A stretch of DNA of 64,000 nt from a bacterium (GTDB lineage Bacteria; Planctomycetota; Planctomycetia; Gemmatales; Gemmataceae): assembly GCA_017308215.1 (NCBI GenBank), contig JAFKFQ010000260.1:1-64000 (forward strand). The letters are read 5' to 3'. Shown here one piece after another: positions 17,771 through 26,270 of the stretch; position 1 is the first letter of the stretch; every line of letters starts with the position of its first letter. Under the pieces are notes generated by a model that worked only from the letters and a program-made list of their open reading frames with translations, made no database searches and was not told the DNA's origin. The position numbers and the translations under genes were made by a program.

Positions 17771-18253
17771 TCACCCTTGCCGCTTGGGCTTGCCCTTCTT
17801 GGCTGAGATCACTTCCTTGGCGTCCCGCACCGTGATCTTCCCGTCCTCGCCCCTCTCGATCGACACACCGCCCTCCTTCTCGATCCGCGCCTGTAGGTCC
17901 TTCTCCCACTTGTCAAGCGCAGCGTAGACCGTCCCCCGGGCGGACTTGACTCGCTTGGCGATCGTGGCCTTCTTGACCCCGAGGAAGGCCAAGAAGTGCA
18001 ACGACTCCTCGGTGAACTCGGGGGCGAGGACCGGATAGCTCTCTTCGAACGCGATCGAGAGGAGGTAAAACTGCTCGCCCACCCGCCGCAGGTTCGCGGC
18101 GAAGCGCCGCATCGTCTCTAAAGACCACCTCGACGGGTCGGAGCCGTAGCCCTCGTCGTAGACCATGTTGTTCGTCACGTCCGCGCACTTGCGGGCGGCG
18201 TCGAAGTAATACTTCAGGACCGCGGCCCGCTTCTTCGCTTCCTCGTCGTCCAC
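17771..18253 (-). CDS. Hypothetical protein with C-terminal HTH-like segment
   Basis: About 160 residues from a GTG at 18253 (MDDEEAKKRAAVLKYYFDAA); the start is uncertain because the frame stays open further upstream into the divergent promoter region. Predicted mainly helical. The segment FLAFLGVKKATIAKRVKSAR, followed by GTVYAALDKWEKDL, looks like a helix-turn-helix. The C-terminus is Lys-rich. It diverges from the gene at 18384, and the palindrome between them could be its own operator. No family recognised; a DNA-binding regulator is a reasonable guess. Confidence 0.55.
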   Translation of the reverse strand: MDDEEAKKRAAVLKYYFDAARKCADVTNNMVYDEGYGSDPSRWSLETMRRFAANLRRVGEQFYLLSIAFEESYPVLAPEFTEESLHFLAFLGVKKATIAKRVKSARGTVYAALDKWEKDLQARIEKEGGVSIERGEDGKITVRDAKEVISAKKGKPKRQG

Positions 18254-18278
18254 GACTTGCCCCGTTGTCGTTGTCGTT

Positions 18279-18292
18279 GAACAGACCTGTTC
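18279..18292. promoter_or_regulatory. Palindrome GAACAG-AC-CTGTTC in divergent promoter region
   Basis: A perfect 6-bp dyad with 2-bp spacer between the divergent genes at 18253 (minus) and 18384 (plus). Position and symmetry suit a dimeric repressor. It resembles Gram-positive LexA boxes (GAAC-N4-GTTC) but the spacing is N6, so SOS control is not claimed. Confidence 0.45.
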
Positions 18293-18383
18293 AGTCTTGA
18301 AATCTACCCGCTTGGCCTCCCCGGTGGCGACGGTAAAGTTCTCTCGCGGGCTCGACCCGCCACCCTCACAAGGAGACCTCGGC

Positions 18384-18881
18384 ATGGCCCAGATCACCCG
18401 CGAGACGACCCCGGCCCGGAGCTCGACCAAGAAGACCAAGGGGCTCCCCAACGGCCTCGACGTTCACGAACTCTTCGCGGCGGTCACGAAGAAGGCCGAG
18501 GCGATCAAGGCGTACAACCTGACCGCCCACTCCGACATGATCCAGACCACCCGCAAGATAACGACCTCGACCCGGGCCTCGACCAAGAAGAACTCAACCC
18601 CGCCCGAGGGGGATAGCGTCCGCCCGTGCTTCAGCCACGCCCACCTCGTCGAGTGCTACGAGAGGGGCAACGAGTGGGGGCTGAACCGCCGACTCGCCGC
18701 ATCGGTCAAGCGGCTGCCGAAGACCGCCGTCTATCCGGTCTTCGAGTCGTTCGCACACTACCACGCGGACGGCGTCCGGGTGGCCGAACACATCCGGTGC
18801 GTCGTCGTCATCAACTTCGACGGCGACTGCCTGACCGTGGACGTGCCCAAGAGCTTCTTCAAGTGCCTCCCCCGCTCGTGA
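18384..18881 (+). CDS. Hypothetical protein with Thr/Ser/Lys-rich N-terminus
   Basis: 165 residues. The ATG at 18384 is preceded by AAGGAG, which decides the start over upstream codons. Two similar basic segments occur near the N-terminus (TTPARSSTKKTKGLPNG and TTSTRASTKKNSTPPEG), separated by a helical stretch. The C-terminal half (AVYPVFESFAHYHADGVRVA; IRCVVVINFDGDCLTVDV) looks globular. No domain recognised. It diverges from the HTH-like gene, and its disordered basic repeats would suit nucleic-acid binding, which is inference only. Confidence 0.6.
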   Translation: MAQITRETTPARSSTKKTKGLPNGLDVHELFAAVTKKAEAIKAYNLTAHSDMIQTTRKITTSTRASTKKNSTPPEGDSVRPCFSHAHLVECYERGNEWGLNRRLAASVKRLPKTAVYPVFESFAHYHADGVRVAEHIRCVVVINFDGDCLTVDVPKSFFKCLPRS

Positions 18882-19180
18882 CGGGCGGCGAGCCCCGGAC
18901 TGAGCTCTCGCGGTCCGGGCCTCGTCCCTCGTCGGCTGGCACTCGGCATCCAGCCCCAGAGACCAAGCCGACGAATTCTGCTCGGATTGTTGCTTTCACG
19001 GCGGTTTCGGGGTTCGTATAGTCTTTTGCCCCCGGCGCCACGGAGTCGTCGGGGGCTGATCGCAGCACGCTTTACCACCACACAATCGTCGTCCCGGTCG
19101 GACCGACCCGTGGCGCGTGGGGACCACCACGCGCCGAAGGAGGGGTTGCGCGCCGACTGGACGACTGAGGAGATTCGATC
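18882..19180. other. Intergenic region upstream of the ParB-like gene
   Basis: No gene supported. GCCCCCG at 19028-19034 pairs with CGGGGGC at 19050-19056 around a 15-nt loop. An AT-richer stretch at 18975-19022, ending in TATAGT, could hold a promoter, but no well-spaced -35 element was found. Confidence 0.35.
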
Positions 19181-20031
19181 ATGACCAACGAAGTGAACAT
19201 CGCCGACATCCAGATCGGCCCGCGGCACCGCAAGGATCTCGGCGACATCGACGGCTTGGCGGCGTCCATCAAGGAGGTCGGCCTCCTTCAGCCGATCGGC
19301 GTGACCCCGGAGAACGTCCTCGTGTTCGGCGAGCGCCGCCTCCGGGCTTGCGGTGAGATCCTCGGGTGGACGGTCATCCCGGCGCGGGTGGTCAACCTGC
19401 GGTCGATCATGGAGGGAGAAGCCGCCGAGAACGGGAGCCGGAAGGATTACACCCCCAGCGAAAAGGTCGCGTTAGTCGATGCGCTCCGCTCCTTCCGCCA
19501 CGGCGGGGACCGGCGCTCGGGCCAAACTCGCACGTGCGAAGTCGAACGCCTCACCGTGGATCAGGCGGCGAAGCGGGTGGGGCTCGGCGGGAAGGACGGC
19601 TACAAGCGAGCGAAAGTCGTTGTCGAGCGGGGCGTCCCGGAACTGGTGGACGCCATGGAACGGGGGAAATCCGGGTGGCCGTCGCCGCCGAGGTCGCCGA
19701 GTTGGAGGCCGAGGAACAGTGCCGAATGCTGAGGGCGAGGGAGTCGCTGACCGTGAAGCAAGTCGCCCGCTACAGGATGCTCAAGGCCAGTGGGCCGACG
19801 ACCCCGGCGCGGCAGGGGTCCGAGAGGCTCACCGCGCCCGAACCCGAAAAGCAGTCCCTCCTGCGCCGGGTGGCCGAGGTCGTCATCCGCCTCCAGTCCG
19901 TTGTCGAGGAGATCGGTGACCTCGAATGGCATAACACCGACACCGCCTCTCTCCGGGAGGCCATCCGCGAGGGGGTCGGCCTGTTTCAGTCCGTGGAGGC
20001 CCTGATCGCGGAAAGGCGGGTGGCGCGATGA
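19181..20031 (+). pseudogene. ParB-like nuclease-domain protein, frameshifted at 19667-19670
   Basis: The first frame starts MTNEVNIADIQIGPRHRKDL and shows the ParB N-terminal pattern: IDGLAASIKEVGLLQPIGVT, then VFGERRLRACGEILGW, then the helix-turn-helix LTVDQAAKRVGLGGKDGYKR. After GAACGGGGGAAA the frame runs into Pro/Arg-rich nonsense and stops at 19732. Shifting frame at that point continues IRVAVAAEVAELEAEEQCRM and RESLTVKQVARYRMLKASG to a stop at 20031. One missing A in the G5A3 run explains everything. The restored protein would be about 284 residues. Its stop overlaps the downstream methyltransferase ATG, a pairing common in phages and islands. The indel may be a sequencing error. Confidence 0.75.
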
Positions 20032-20813
20032 CTGGCATCTACCTCTGTGACAATGTCGAGGGGCTGGGGCAGGTGCCGAGCGACAGTATCCCTCTGACGG
20101 TGACCAGCCCTCCATACGACCGTCTGCGGAGCTACGGGGGGCACGGGTGGGACTTCGAGGCGGTGGCGGCTCACCTCTACCGGGTCACCCGCCCGGGCGG
20201 GGTCGTCTGCTGGCAGGTGCAGGACGCGATCGAGAAGGGCGTTCGGACCATGACGAGTTTCCGACAGGCCCTCCGCTTCACGGAACTCGGGTTCGGACTC
20301 TGGGAGTGCCTCATCTGCGAGACGCGCGACTACAGCAAAAGCTGTCAGCGCCAGTACTACCCGACGTACCAGTACGTGTTCGTGCTCGCCAAGGGGCGGC
20401 CCGCTACGGTGAACGTCCTCGTGGACCGACCGAACATGTACGCGGGGAGGGTCGTGGCCGACCGGCACCGGCGGGGCCGAGACGGGCGGCTGGTGTACGG
20501 GCACTCCCCCCTGCCGATCGCCGATTACGGGAAGCGGGGCACGATCTGGTCGTACCCCGGCGGGGCGAAGACACGCGACCCGGAAGCCCGTAAACACCCG
20601 GCGTTGATGTCCGAGGCACTGGCCCGCGACCTGATCCTCACGTTTTCGACGCCGCTTGACGTAGTGCTCGACCCTTTCGCGGGAGCGGGCACAACAGCCA
20701 AAGTGTCGCTACTTTGTGGACGGAGATGGCTGGGGTTTGAGATCCACGCAGAGTACGTCAAGATGGCCCAAGAACGGCTGCGGGTGGCCCGGCGGGGGTT
20801 GTGGGCGGCCTGA
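20028..20813 (+). CDS. DNA methyltransferase (N4-cytosine/N6-adenine, beta-class motif order)
   Basis: 261 residues. The catalytic motif TSPPYD (26-31) precedes the SAM-binding motif DPFAGAGTT (215-223), the order of beta-class amino-methyltransferases. TSPPY more often marks N4-cytosine or some N6-adenine enzymes; the base is undecided. The small size leaves little room for a large target-recognition domain, so the site is probably short. No restriction nuclease gene adjoins it, so it looks like a solitary or phage-type enzyme, perhaps for protection of the element from host restriction. The ATGA overlap couples it to the ParB-like gene. Confidence 0.85.
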   Translation: MTGIYLCDNVEGLGQVPSDSIPLTVTSPPYDRLRSYGGHGWDFEAVAAHLYRVTRPGGVVCWQVQDAIEKGVRTMTSFRQALRFTELGFGLWECLICETRDYSKSCQRQYYPTYQYVFVLAKGRPATVNVLVDRPNMYAGRVVADRHRRGRDGRLVYGHSPLPIADYGKRGTIWSYPGGAKTRDPEARKHPALMSEALARDLILTFSTPLDVVLDPFAGAGTTAKVSLLCGRRWLGFEIHAEYVKMAQERLRVARRGLWAA

Positions 20814-20973
20814 CCGGGACACCCGTTCTTTCTGTCTTTAGGAATCCGAGAGTAGGTCCATCTGAGGTTCTGTCGGAACTGGGTATCGTGCTCATCTCAT
20901 CGAGCCTCAAACCCGCTCACCAGACCTGTCGCCATTTCAGTCATGGCGGCGGCTCCCCACGGGTGAACTGGCC

Positions 20974-21339
20974 TCATCCGCGATGGATCTGTGACCACCA
21001 ACCCGCCCAGTAGTCGGCACGCAGAGTGACTGGGATCGGATCGGGGCCGATGCTCGTGAGCCGACCGCCCGGGAGAATCAACGAGCAGAGGGCTTCGACG
21101 AAGCGGCTGTAGTCGTCTGGCCGGTGGGTGGCGGCCCAATCGCACGAGCGTGTGGACGCGCTCAGGATCTCGGCGAGGGCAGCCTCGGGGAAGTAGTTGA
21201 GTTGGTCCGCGCAGCGGTCGATGTGCGCCGCCATCCCGGGCCGGTGAGCCGCAACGATGGTGCGGGCGGTCCGGGCGACCACTCCCAGATAGTAAGGCCA
21301 AGGCTCACCTGCGGTGAGGGGGGCATAGGCTTCGTTCAT
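20974..21339 (-). CDS. Small hypothetical protein
   Basis: 121 residues, MNEAYAPLTAGEPWPYYLGV at the N-terminus. The ATG at 21339 follows AAGGAGG, which rules out the longer in-frame start 10 codons upstream. The sequence is helical, with Cys at the segment HIDRCADQLNYF and a Trp-rich end (DYWAGWWSQIHRG). It converges with the methyltransferase. No family recognised. Confidence 0.6.
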   Translation of the reverse strand: MNEAYAPLTAGEPWPYYLGVVARTARTIVAAHRPGMAAHIDRCADQLNYFPEAALAEILSASTRSCDWAATHRPDDYSRFVEALCSLILPGGRLTSIGPDPIPVTLRADYWAGWWSQIHRG

Positions 21340-21517
21340 TGAGTCCTCCTTCGCCCGTAAGTGGGCCACGCGCTTGACGCCCGTCTACGGTGCGGTTAGG
21401 GAAATCGTCACGTAGGGTCGTTCACCGGTTGTGCGTCAGACGCCCGAGAACTGCCTCGGTGCCCGGGGAATACTACGGTGAGAAGTCGGCAGCGGGACTG
21501 GCGAAAAAGTGGAACAG

Positions 21518-22387
21518 CTATGCCAAGTATTCGTCAGGGAGGAAGTAGCCCTTTTTGGGGACCGAGATGATGTCGATTTTGAGCTTTCTCCTAATCCCCG
21601 CAATGTCCCGGTCGAGCCGCTGTTGTTCTTTGAGGAAGCGGTTCTTCCGCATGTCCCCGCTGCTGATCGTTCGGCCCCCAGCCTCGACGAGTTCGTGCAG
21701 GATGTTGACTACGACTTCGCCCGGATATTGAGTCTTCCCGTCGAGTGTCACGGATGGCGCGTCAATGTCCACGACGAGGCGGGGGCCACGGCGCGGACCA
21801 CGCAGCAGGCGGTCGATCACCCGCTCGGCGAACCGCTCGGCCCAACTCTGAACGGCGTCGAAGGAGAAGACCGCGGCGGTTTCGAGCGACCGGAGACCCG
21901 ACGGCAGCCGGGCCTGCCGCGCCGCCGGCACGGTCCCCGTGTCAAATACCACCTTGGTCTGGACGGATTTGGAAAGGTCGGGGGTGGCCTTCGCAAAACG
22001 GACCAAGGAGGGCAACAAGCCGTGGTAGCCCGGCCCGACATCGGAGCCGATGCCCACGGTTCGATCCTTCCGGCACACCACGGAGGCCCGGTCTGACCAG
22101 TCCCGGAACCGTCTGACTCGTTCGACGTTGCCCCACCAGCGCACGCACGAGCCCCCGCCGGGGGCCGGGTCGAACCAAGGGTCAGGTCGGAGCCGGATGA
22201 TGCCGTCTTGGGTGTCGAAGTCTACCCGCTGCTCCAAGAACTGCCAGCCTGCCGGATGCGGCAGACGCACCCCGGAGTCGCCGAGGATCGTAAGAAGCCC
22301 GAAGCCGCACGGCCCGAGGTCGGCGTCACGGAGTTCGATCAGCTCTTCCTTCAGCCGCTCCAAACGTTTGCTCGACGCTGCGCTCAT
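21518..22387 (-). CDS. Hypothetical protein with C-terminal winged-helix-like domain
   Basis: 289 residues from ATG 22387 (MSAASSKRLERLKEELIELR), an opening coiled-coil-like helix. The C-terminal 60 residues (VVVNILHELVEAGGRTISSG ... DIAGIRRKLKIDIISVPKKG, then YFLPDEYLA) have the layout of a winged helix: a helix pair, a recognition-like helix with basic residues and a beta wing ending in GYFL, as in OmpR-type effector domains. The middle part is unassigned. It diverges from the AAA-ATPase gene and could regulate the replication-like module; that is inference. Confidence 0.6.
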   Translation of the reverse strand: MSAASSKRLERLKEELIELRDADLGPCGFGLLTILGDSGVRLPHPAGWQFLEQRVDFDTQDGIIRLRPDPWFDPAPGGGSCVRWWGNVERVRRFRDWSDRASVVCRKDRTVGIGSDVGPGYHGLLPSLVRFAKATPDLSKSVQTKVVFDTGTVPAARQARLPSGLRSLETAAVFSFDAVQSWAERFAERVIDRLLRGPRRGPRLVVDIDAPSVTLDGKTQYPGEVVVNILHELVEAGGRTISSGDMRKNRFLKEQQRLDRDIAGIRRKLKIDIISVPKKGYFLPDEYLA

Positions 22388-22741
22388 TCGGCTGCCCTCA
22401 CCCTCGCCCGCCCCTGAAGTTGGTCCGCCCTCGTCAACTCCCGCCAGCACCGGAACTCGACCTCCCGCCTTCCACCTGCGGTCATTTTAGACCTCAAAAG
22501 TGTGCCGTCTCGGAATGGAACACCTGTGCCAACTTTCCGCCATAGGCCGGGCCGGAAGTGCCGCGTACAGTTCTTGCCATGGGCACACCGCCCTCGGCGT
22601 CGTCCCCCTTCGTCAGTCGAAGTGGGCGTGGGTCGAGGCACCCGCCGCACCAACTGGGGTACGGGGGCGGTGGGTCCGTCTCACTTTCACTTCGTGAGAA
22701 AGTGAGAACACGAGAAGCACCAAGGAGAAGGAGGACGGGCA
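22388..22741. other. Divergent intergenic region before the replication-like module
   Basis: 354 bp without a convincing gene. It holds the start-proximal sequence of two divergent genes, the hairpin at 22679-22707 and the purine-rich AAGGAGAAGGAGG ribosome-binding site of the AAA ATPase. Confidence 0.5.
22679..22707. repeat. Hairpin with TCTCACTTTC / GAAAGTGAGA arms
   Basis: A 10-bp perfect outer stem, extended inside by CAC/GTG around TTC. It is 35 bp upstream of the AAA ATPase start. A closely related hairpin lies at 27401-27431 just past the last gene of the module. Confidence 0.65.
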
Positions 22742-23683
22742 ATGGACGCCGACCAACAGTACGAGGAGTTGCTCCGTCAGGTGAAGGTCATCAAGGACCG
22801 CGTGCGCGGCGTGGTCCACGAGCAGAGTAACGGCGTTTACATCCACGGAAGGCCCGGCACGTCGAAGACCTACATGGTCCGCTCGACGCTGGAGACGCTC
22901 GCTGTGAATTACTCCTACTCGAACGGCCACCTAACCCCCATCGGCCTGTTCGACCTGATCGCCGAGCACCAAGACCGCGTCATCGTGCTGGACGACGTTT
23001 CGGCGATTTTCAACCAACCGGTCGCGCTGCAACTCCTGCTGGCGGCCCTCGGCAACCCGCACAACGGGTCGAAGGCCCGGCTAGTCAGGTACAAGACGGC
23101 CAAGGAAACACGGGTCGTCCCGTTCACGGGCGGCCTGATCTGCATCTCAAACCTGCCGCTCGACGGACACCACCACGAGGTTTTGGCGGCGTTGAAGGAC
23201 CGAGCCTTCGTCGTCAACTACGAGCCGACCGACGAGCAGATCCATGCCATGATCGGCAAACTCGCCGGCGAAGGGGTCGGCGGGGTGTCGCCGGCCAAGG
23301 CCCGCATGGTCGCTATCTTCCTCCTCGACGAGTGCAAGCTGCGGGGCGTCCGGCCCTCCGTGCGGCTGTTCGTGGACAAGGCCCTGAAGGACTTCAAGCT
23401 GTTCGACGCCGGGCAAAGCGAGACGCACTGGCGCGACCTCGTGATCTCGAACCTCGAACAGCAGGTCGTCCAGTTGCGGCACCCGACCAAGGACTTGTCG
23501 CGGGAGGAGCAGGTCGAGGCCGAGCGGCGGATCGTCCTCGACATCGCACTCAGCTTCCCGTCGAGGGCCGAGCGGGTCCAGCAGTGGCACACCCGCACGG
23601 GCAAAAGCCAAGCGGCCTTCTACCGCCGGCTGGCGGAACTCAAGGTTGCCGGTCGCTTACCGGGGGCGAACGGCGCGGCGTAG
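22742..23683 (+). CDS. AAA-type P-loop ATPase of the replication-like module
   Basis: 313 residues. Walker A GRPGTSKT (36-43), Walker B VIVLDD (80-85), and a sensor-like LICISNLPLDG. The C-terminal part (EERVQQWHTRTGKSQAAFYR-like helix, RRLAELKVAGRLPG) looks like an HTH. The pattern resembles plasmid or phage ATPases that load or remodel replication complexes rather than chaperones. It is the first gene of a same-strand set ending with the polymerase and DUF5131 genes, but a strong terminator follows it, so the later genes likely have their own promoter. The specific role is unproven. Confidence 0.7.
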   Translation: MDADQQYEELLRQVKVIKDRVRGVVHEQSNGVYIHGRPGTSKTYMVRSTLETLAVNYSYSNGHLTPIGLFDLIAEHQDRVIVLDDVSAIFNQPVALQLLLAALGNPHNGSKARLVRYKTAKETRVVPFTGGLICISNLPLDGHHHEVLAALKDRAFVVNYEPTDEQIHAMIGKLAGEGVGGVSPAKARMVAIFLLDECKLRGVRPSVRLFVDKALKDFKLFDAGQSETHWRDLVISNLEQQVVQLRHPTKDLSREEQVEAERRIVLDIALSFPSRAERVQQWHTRTGKSQAAFYRRLAELKVAGRLPGANGAA

Positions 23684-23780
23684 GCCGGCTCATGCCTGCT
23701 GTGCTCGGGCACCGATCCGTCCGCCGGGACGACCTTCCAGATGTCAGCCAACGTCCCGGGGACAGCCGGTAGTCCTTCCG

Positions 23781-23814
23781 CCACGTCGGGCGGGTTAATA
23801 CCCGCCCGACGTGG
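23781..23814 (+). terminator. Strong hairpin terminator candidate after the AAA ATPase gene
   Basis: A perfect 14-bp stem, CCACGTCGGGCGGG and its complement, with loop TTAATA. The downstream side has A-runs rather than T-runs, so it could also terminate minus-strand transcription, or act as an origin or regulatory dyad. Confidence 0.6.
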
Positions 23815-24077
23815 CAACAAAAAACTCCTCGTCAGAATCGTTAATAGCTCGGGTGGCGGCGGGCCATGAGGAAATGAACACACCACAGCACTATGACCTC
23901 GTTTTCGCGGCTACCGTCGGCCAGCGCAGGCACCGCGCTGGTGTCCGCCGATTGCCCCGGTCTGACCGACCTTCTTCCCCAACCGGACACCGCGCCGCGT
24001 GATGGACGCCAGAAAAATCTGTCGTCATAACAAGAAAATGATTCTTTGCTGCTTACCTACGGGTGAAGGAGGTAGGT
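23815..24077. other. Intergenic region, possible promoter or origin
   Basis: Lower GC than surroundings, with AT-rich patches near 23816-23850 and 24010-24050. A 42-codon open frame from ATG 23875 is present but has no protein-like features. In a replication module such a region could hold an origin or promoter; no iterons were seen. Confidence 0.35.
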
Positions 24078-24299
24078 ATGGAAAACATCTACTCGACCGG
24101 GCAGGTGGCCCGGCTATTGGGGGTACGACCCCACCAACTCGAATACGCCCATGCGTCACAGGCCCTCGCCGAGCCGGCGTTCCGGTTCCTCGGGAAGCGG
24201 GTGTACTGCGCCGCCGACGTGCGGCGGGTGGCGGCGCACTTCCGCCTGACCCTCGACGACGGCCTCAGCGTGGTGGCCGCCGGACCGGAGGGCCAATGA
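24078..24299 (+). CDS. Small MerR/excisionase-type HTH protein
   Basis: 73 residues: MENIYSTGQVARLLGVRPHQ, a classical MerR-like helix-turn-helix, then RFLGKRVYCAADVRRVAAHF, the typical wing plus second helix that reads a DNA site. GAAGGAGG lies just upstream of ATG 24078. Its stop overlaps the next ATG (ATGA). Likely a DNA-binding regulator or directionality factor for the module. Confidence 0.8.
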   Translation: MENIYSTGQVARLLGVRPHQLEYAHASQALAEPAFRFLGKRVYCAADVRRVAAHFRLTLDDGLSVVAAGPEGQ

Positions 24300-24796
24300 C
24301 GTTCAAGTACGAGTACCTGACGCTCACGCAGGTCGGCGCGGTCTTCGGGACGACCAGCCATCAGGTCGGGCGCTGGCTGACCGAGATCGGCCTGCGGTAC
24401 GAGAGCAAGGGTGGCAAGAAGCCGAGCAGGCACGCCTACGCCGGGGGTTTCGTCAAGGACGTGCCGAGCCGCAATCAGGGGTACTGCTGGGCGTGGCACG
24501 CGGAGAAGACGGTGAAGGCGATCGAGGATGCGGGCCACAAGGTCGCCATCCACCCCGGCCACGAACTCCTCGCCCCGTGTCGGCTGAACGGCGCTTTCGC
24601 GTGCAGACCGAACTCGCAGTTCGGCTACGAGGTCGTCAACGGGGACGGTACGGTGGCCGTCTATGTGACCGGCGAAGCGAACGCCCAGTTCGTGACAAGG
24701 CTGCTGAACCTCGCCGATCAACGCGGCGTCGTCGGGCGACTGCTCGGCGCCGGCGAGGAGAGACTGGCCGTACCTGTTACCGGAGGGGAGGGGTGA
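24296..24796 (+). CDS. Hypothetical protein with N-terminal HTH
   Basis: 166 residues. The N-terminus YLTLTQVGAVFGTTSHQVGR is an HTH-like segment, followed by WLTEIGLRYESKGGKKPSR. The central part includes YCWAWHAEKTVKAIEDAGHK. The protein is translationally coupled to the preceding HTH gene and ends 4 nt before the polymerase start. No further domain recognised; a DNA-binding accessory protein for replication is possible. Confidence 0.6.
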   Translation: MTFKYEYLTLTQVGAVFGTTSHQVGRWLTEIGLRYESKGGKKPSRHAYAGGFVKDVPSRNQGYCWAWHAEKTVKAIEDAGHKVAIHPGHELLAPCRLNGAFACRPNSQFGYEVVNGDGTVAVYVTGEANAQFVTRLLNLADQRGVVGRLLGAGEERLAVPVTGGEG

Positions 24797-24800
24797 TTCC

Positions 24801-26270
24801 GTGTGCCAGTCGAAGCCCACCGGCGGACGGCGACCGGCCCGCCCTCGACCGCCGACCCCGACGCACGTGTACGTCCCCGACACGTTCGACCAGCACGTCC
24901 ACCTGCCGGGCCACCTCCACCGCCACGCCGACTGCGCCCGGTACTTCCTGCACCGGGTCGTCTGGGGCCGCGTCCAGCGGCGGCTGACCCTCGACCAGTA
25001 CGTGCCGGTCAAGTTCGACTACCTGCGGTCCGTCATCCCCGACCGCGTTGTCAAGCCGCTGAAGCTGGCCCTGCTCGACGCCGGCGTGGTGGAGTGCGAC
25101 GGCCAGTACGTCGAGGGCGAGAAGGCACTGGGCTACCGGCTGCGCCCGCCGCACAGCGCGGCCCGGATCGTCCGCACCCGCCTGAGCGACGGGGCGACCG
25201 CCGACAAGGTGCGGGCGAACCGGCGGGCCGAGTTCAAGCGGATTCGGCTGGATGTACACCGTCATCTGCTGGGTCAGTACCGCCGGCTGGAGATCGACCT
25301 GCCGCTGGCCCTCCACCTGCTCGAAGGCGACCCGGACTTCGAGGTCAACAAGATCCCCCCGCAGCAGATCGCCGAGAGGGACTGGTCGTTCTCCGTGTGC
25401 CGGTACGGGCGGGTTCATACCGACCTGACCCGGTGCCCAAGGGCGGTGCGCCCCGCGCTCCGGGTGGACGGCCTACCGCTGATCGAGATCGACGTGGCTA
25501 ATAGCCAGCCGTTGTTCTTGGCGCTCTTGCTTATCAACCACCGGCGGCAGGGTAATAAGACGTTCGGGTACGTCACCTTTCCCGAGAAGCGGACCAACCC
25601 CTACTCCAAGATCGACGAGATCGTGAGCCGTACCATCATCCACTTCTCCCAAAGAGAAGAGAACACAATCACCCCACTTCCCCCACTGTCCATTACGACT
25701 CGCATGGGATGCGATGAAGAGGAGAAATGCCTTGAAAAACCGGTACTTGTGGCAAGAGACAATGACACGGACACGAGCAGAGCCTATCAGGACATCTTGA
25801 AGCAGGACGAGATATGCTTCATACAATTGTGCGAGAATGGCGGGCTGTACGAGGACTTCATGGACCGGCTGGAACTGCCCGTTCGGATGTGGGTGAAGGC
25901 GCAGTTCTTCGAGGTCATCTACGGGGACAACCGCAGCCGATCTCCCCTGAAGGCCGACTTCGCCGAGGTCTTCCCGAACGTCGCCGAGGTGGTGCGGGTC
26001 CACAAGCGCAAGGACCACGGCTTCCTGCCCCGGCTGATGCAGAATATCGAGGCCAACTTCGTCATCAACACCGTCTGCCGCCGGCTCATGAAAGAACTGC
26101 CCGAGGCCCCGGTGCTGACGATCCACGACTGCGTACTCACCACGCCGCCCTACGAGGACGCCATCGCCGGCGTCATGCGGGAGGAGTTCGCGCGGCTGGG
26201 ACTGCACCCCACGTTCCACATCAAGCGGCACGGGGGCACACCCCAGCCCGAGCAGCGAGGTCAATCATGA
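24801..26270 (+). CDS. Divergent family-A DNA polymerase-like protein (transposon/virus type, TV-Pol-like)
   Basis: 489 residues from a GTG with GGAGGGGAGGGG about 8 nt upstream. The polymerase core is recognisable: GRVHTDLTRCPRAVRPAL (203-220), motif A LIEIDVANSQP with catalytic D231 and NSQP 234-237, a motif-B-like VKAQFFEVIYG (365-375), and motif C LTIHDCV with D443. This set is the signature of the TV-Pol branch of family-A polymerases and T7-like RNA polymerases described from transposon-like elements and phages. No 3'-5' exonuclease domain is visible. An insert around residues 283-335 has lower GC. It probably replicates the element; whether the template use is DNA or RNA is unknown. 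Confidence 0.75.
   Translation: MCQSKPTGGRRPARPRPPTPTHVYVPDTFDQHVHLPGHLHRHADCARYFLHRVVWGRVQRRLTLDQYVPVKFDYLRSVIPDRVVKPLKLALLDAGVVECDGQYVEGEKALGYRLRPPHSAARIVRTRLSDGATADKVRANRRAEFKRIRLDVHRHLLGQYRRLEIDLPLALHLLEGDPDFEVNKIPPQQIAERDWSFSVCRYGRVHTDLTRCPRAVRPALRVDGLPLIEIDVANSQPLFLALLLINHRRQGNKTFGYVTFPEKRTNPYSKIDEIVSRTIIHFSQREENTITPLPPLSITTRMGCDEEEKCLEKPVLVARDNDTDTSRAYQDILKQDEICFIQLCENGGLYEDFMDRLELPVRMWVKAQFFEVIYGDNRSRSPLKADFAEVFPNVAEVVRVHKRKDHGFLPRLMQNIEANFVINTVCRRLMKELPEAPVLTIHDCVLTTPPYEDAIAGVMREEFARLGLHPTFHIKRHGGTPQPEQRGQS

Noticed and set aside
18279-18292. LexA/SOS box
   Set aside because: The half-sites resemble GAAC/GTTC but the spacer is 6 bp rather than 4, and neither adjoining gene is an SOS gene.
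22500-22705. Overlapping short plus-strand frames before the AAA ATPase
   Set aside because: About 65 codons each, no ribosome-binding site, overlapping the regulatory hairpin.
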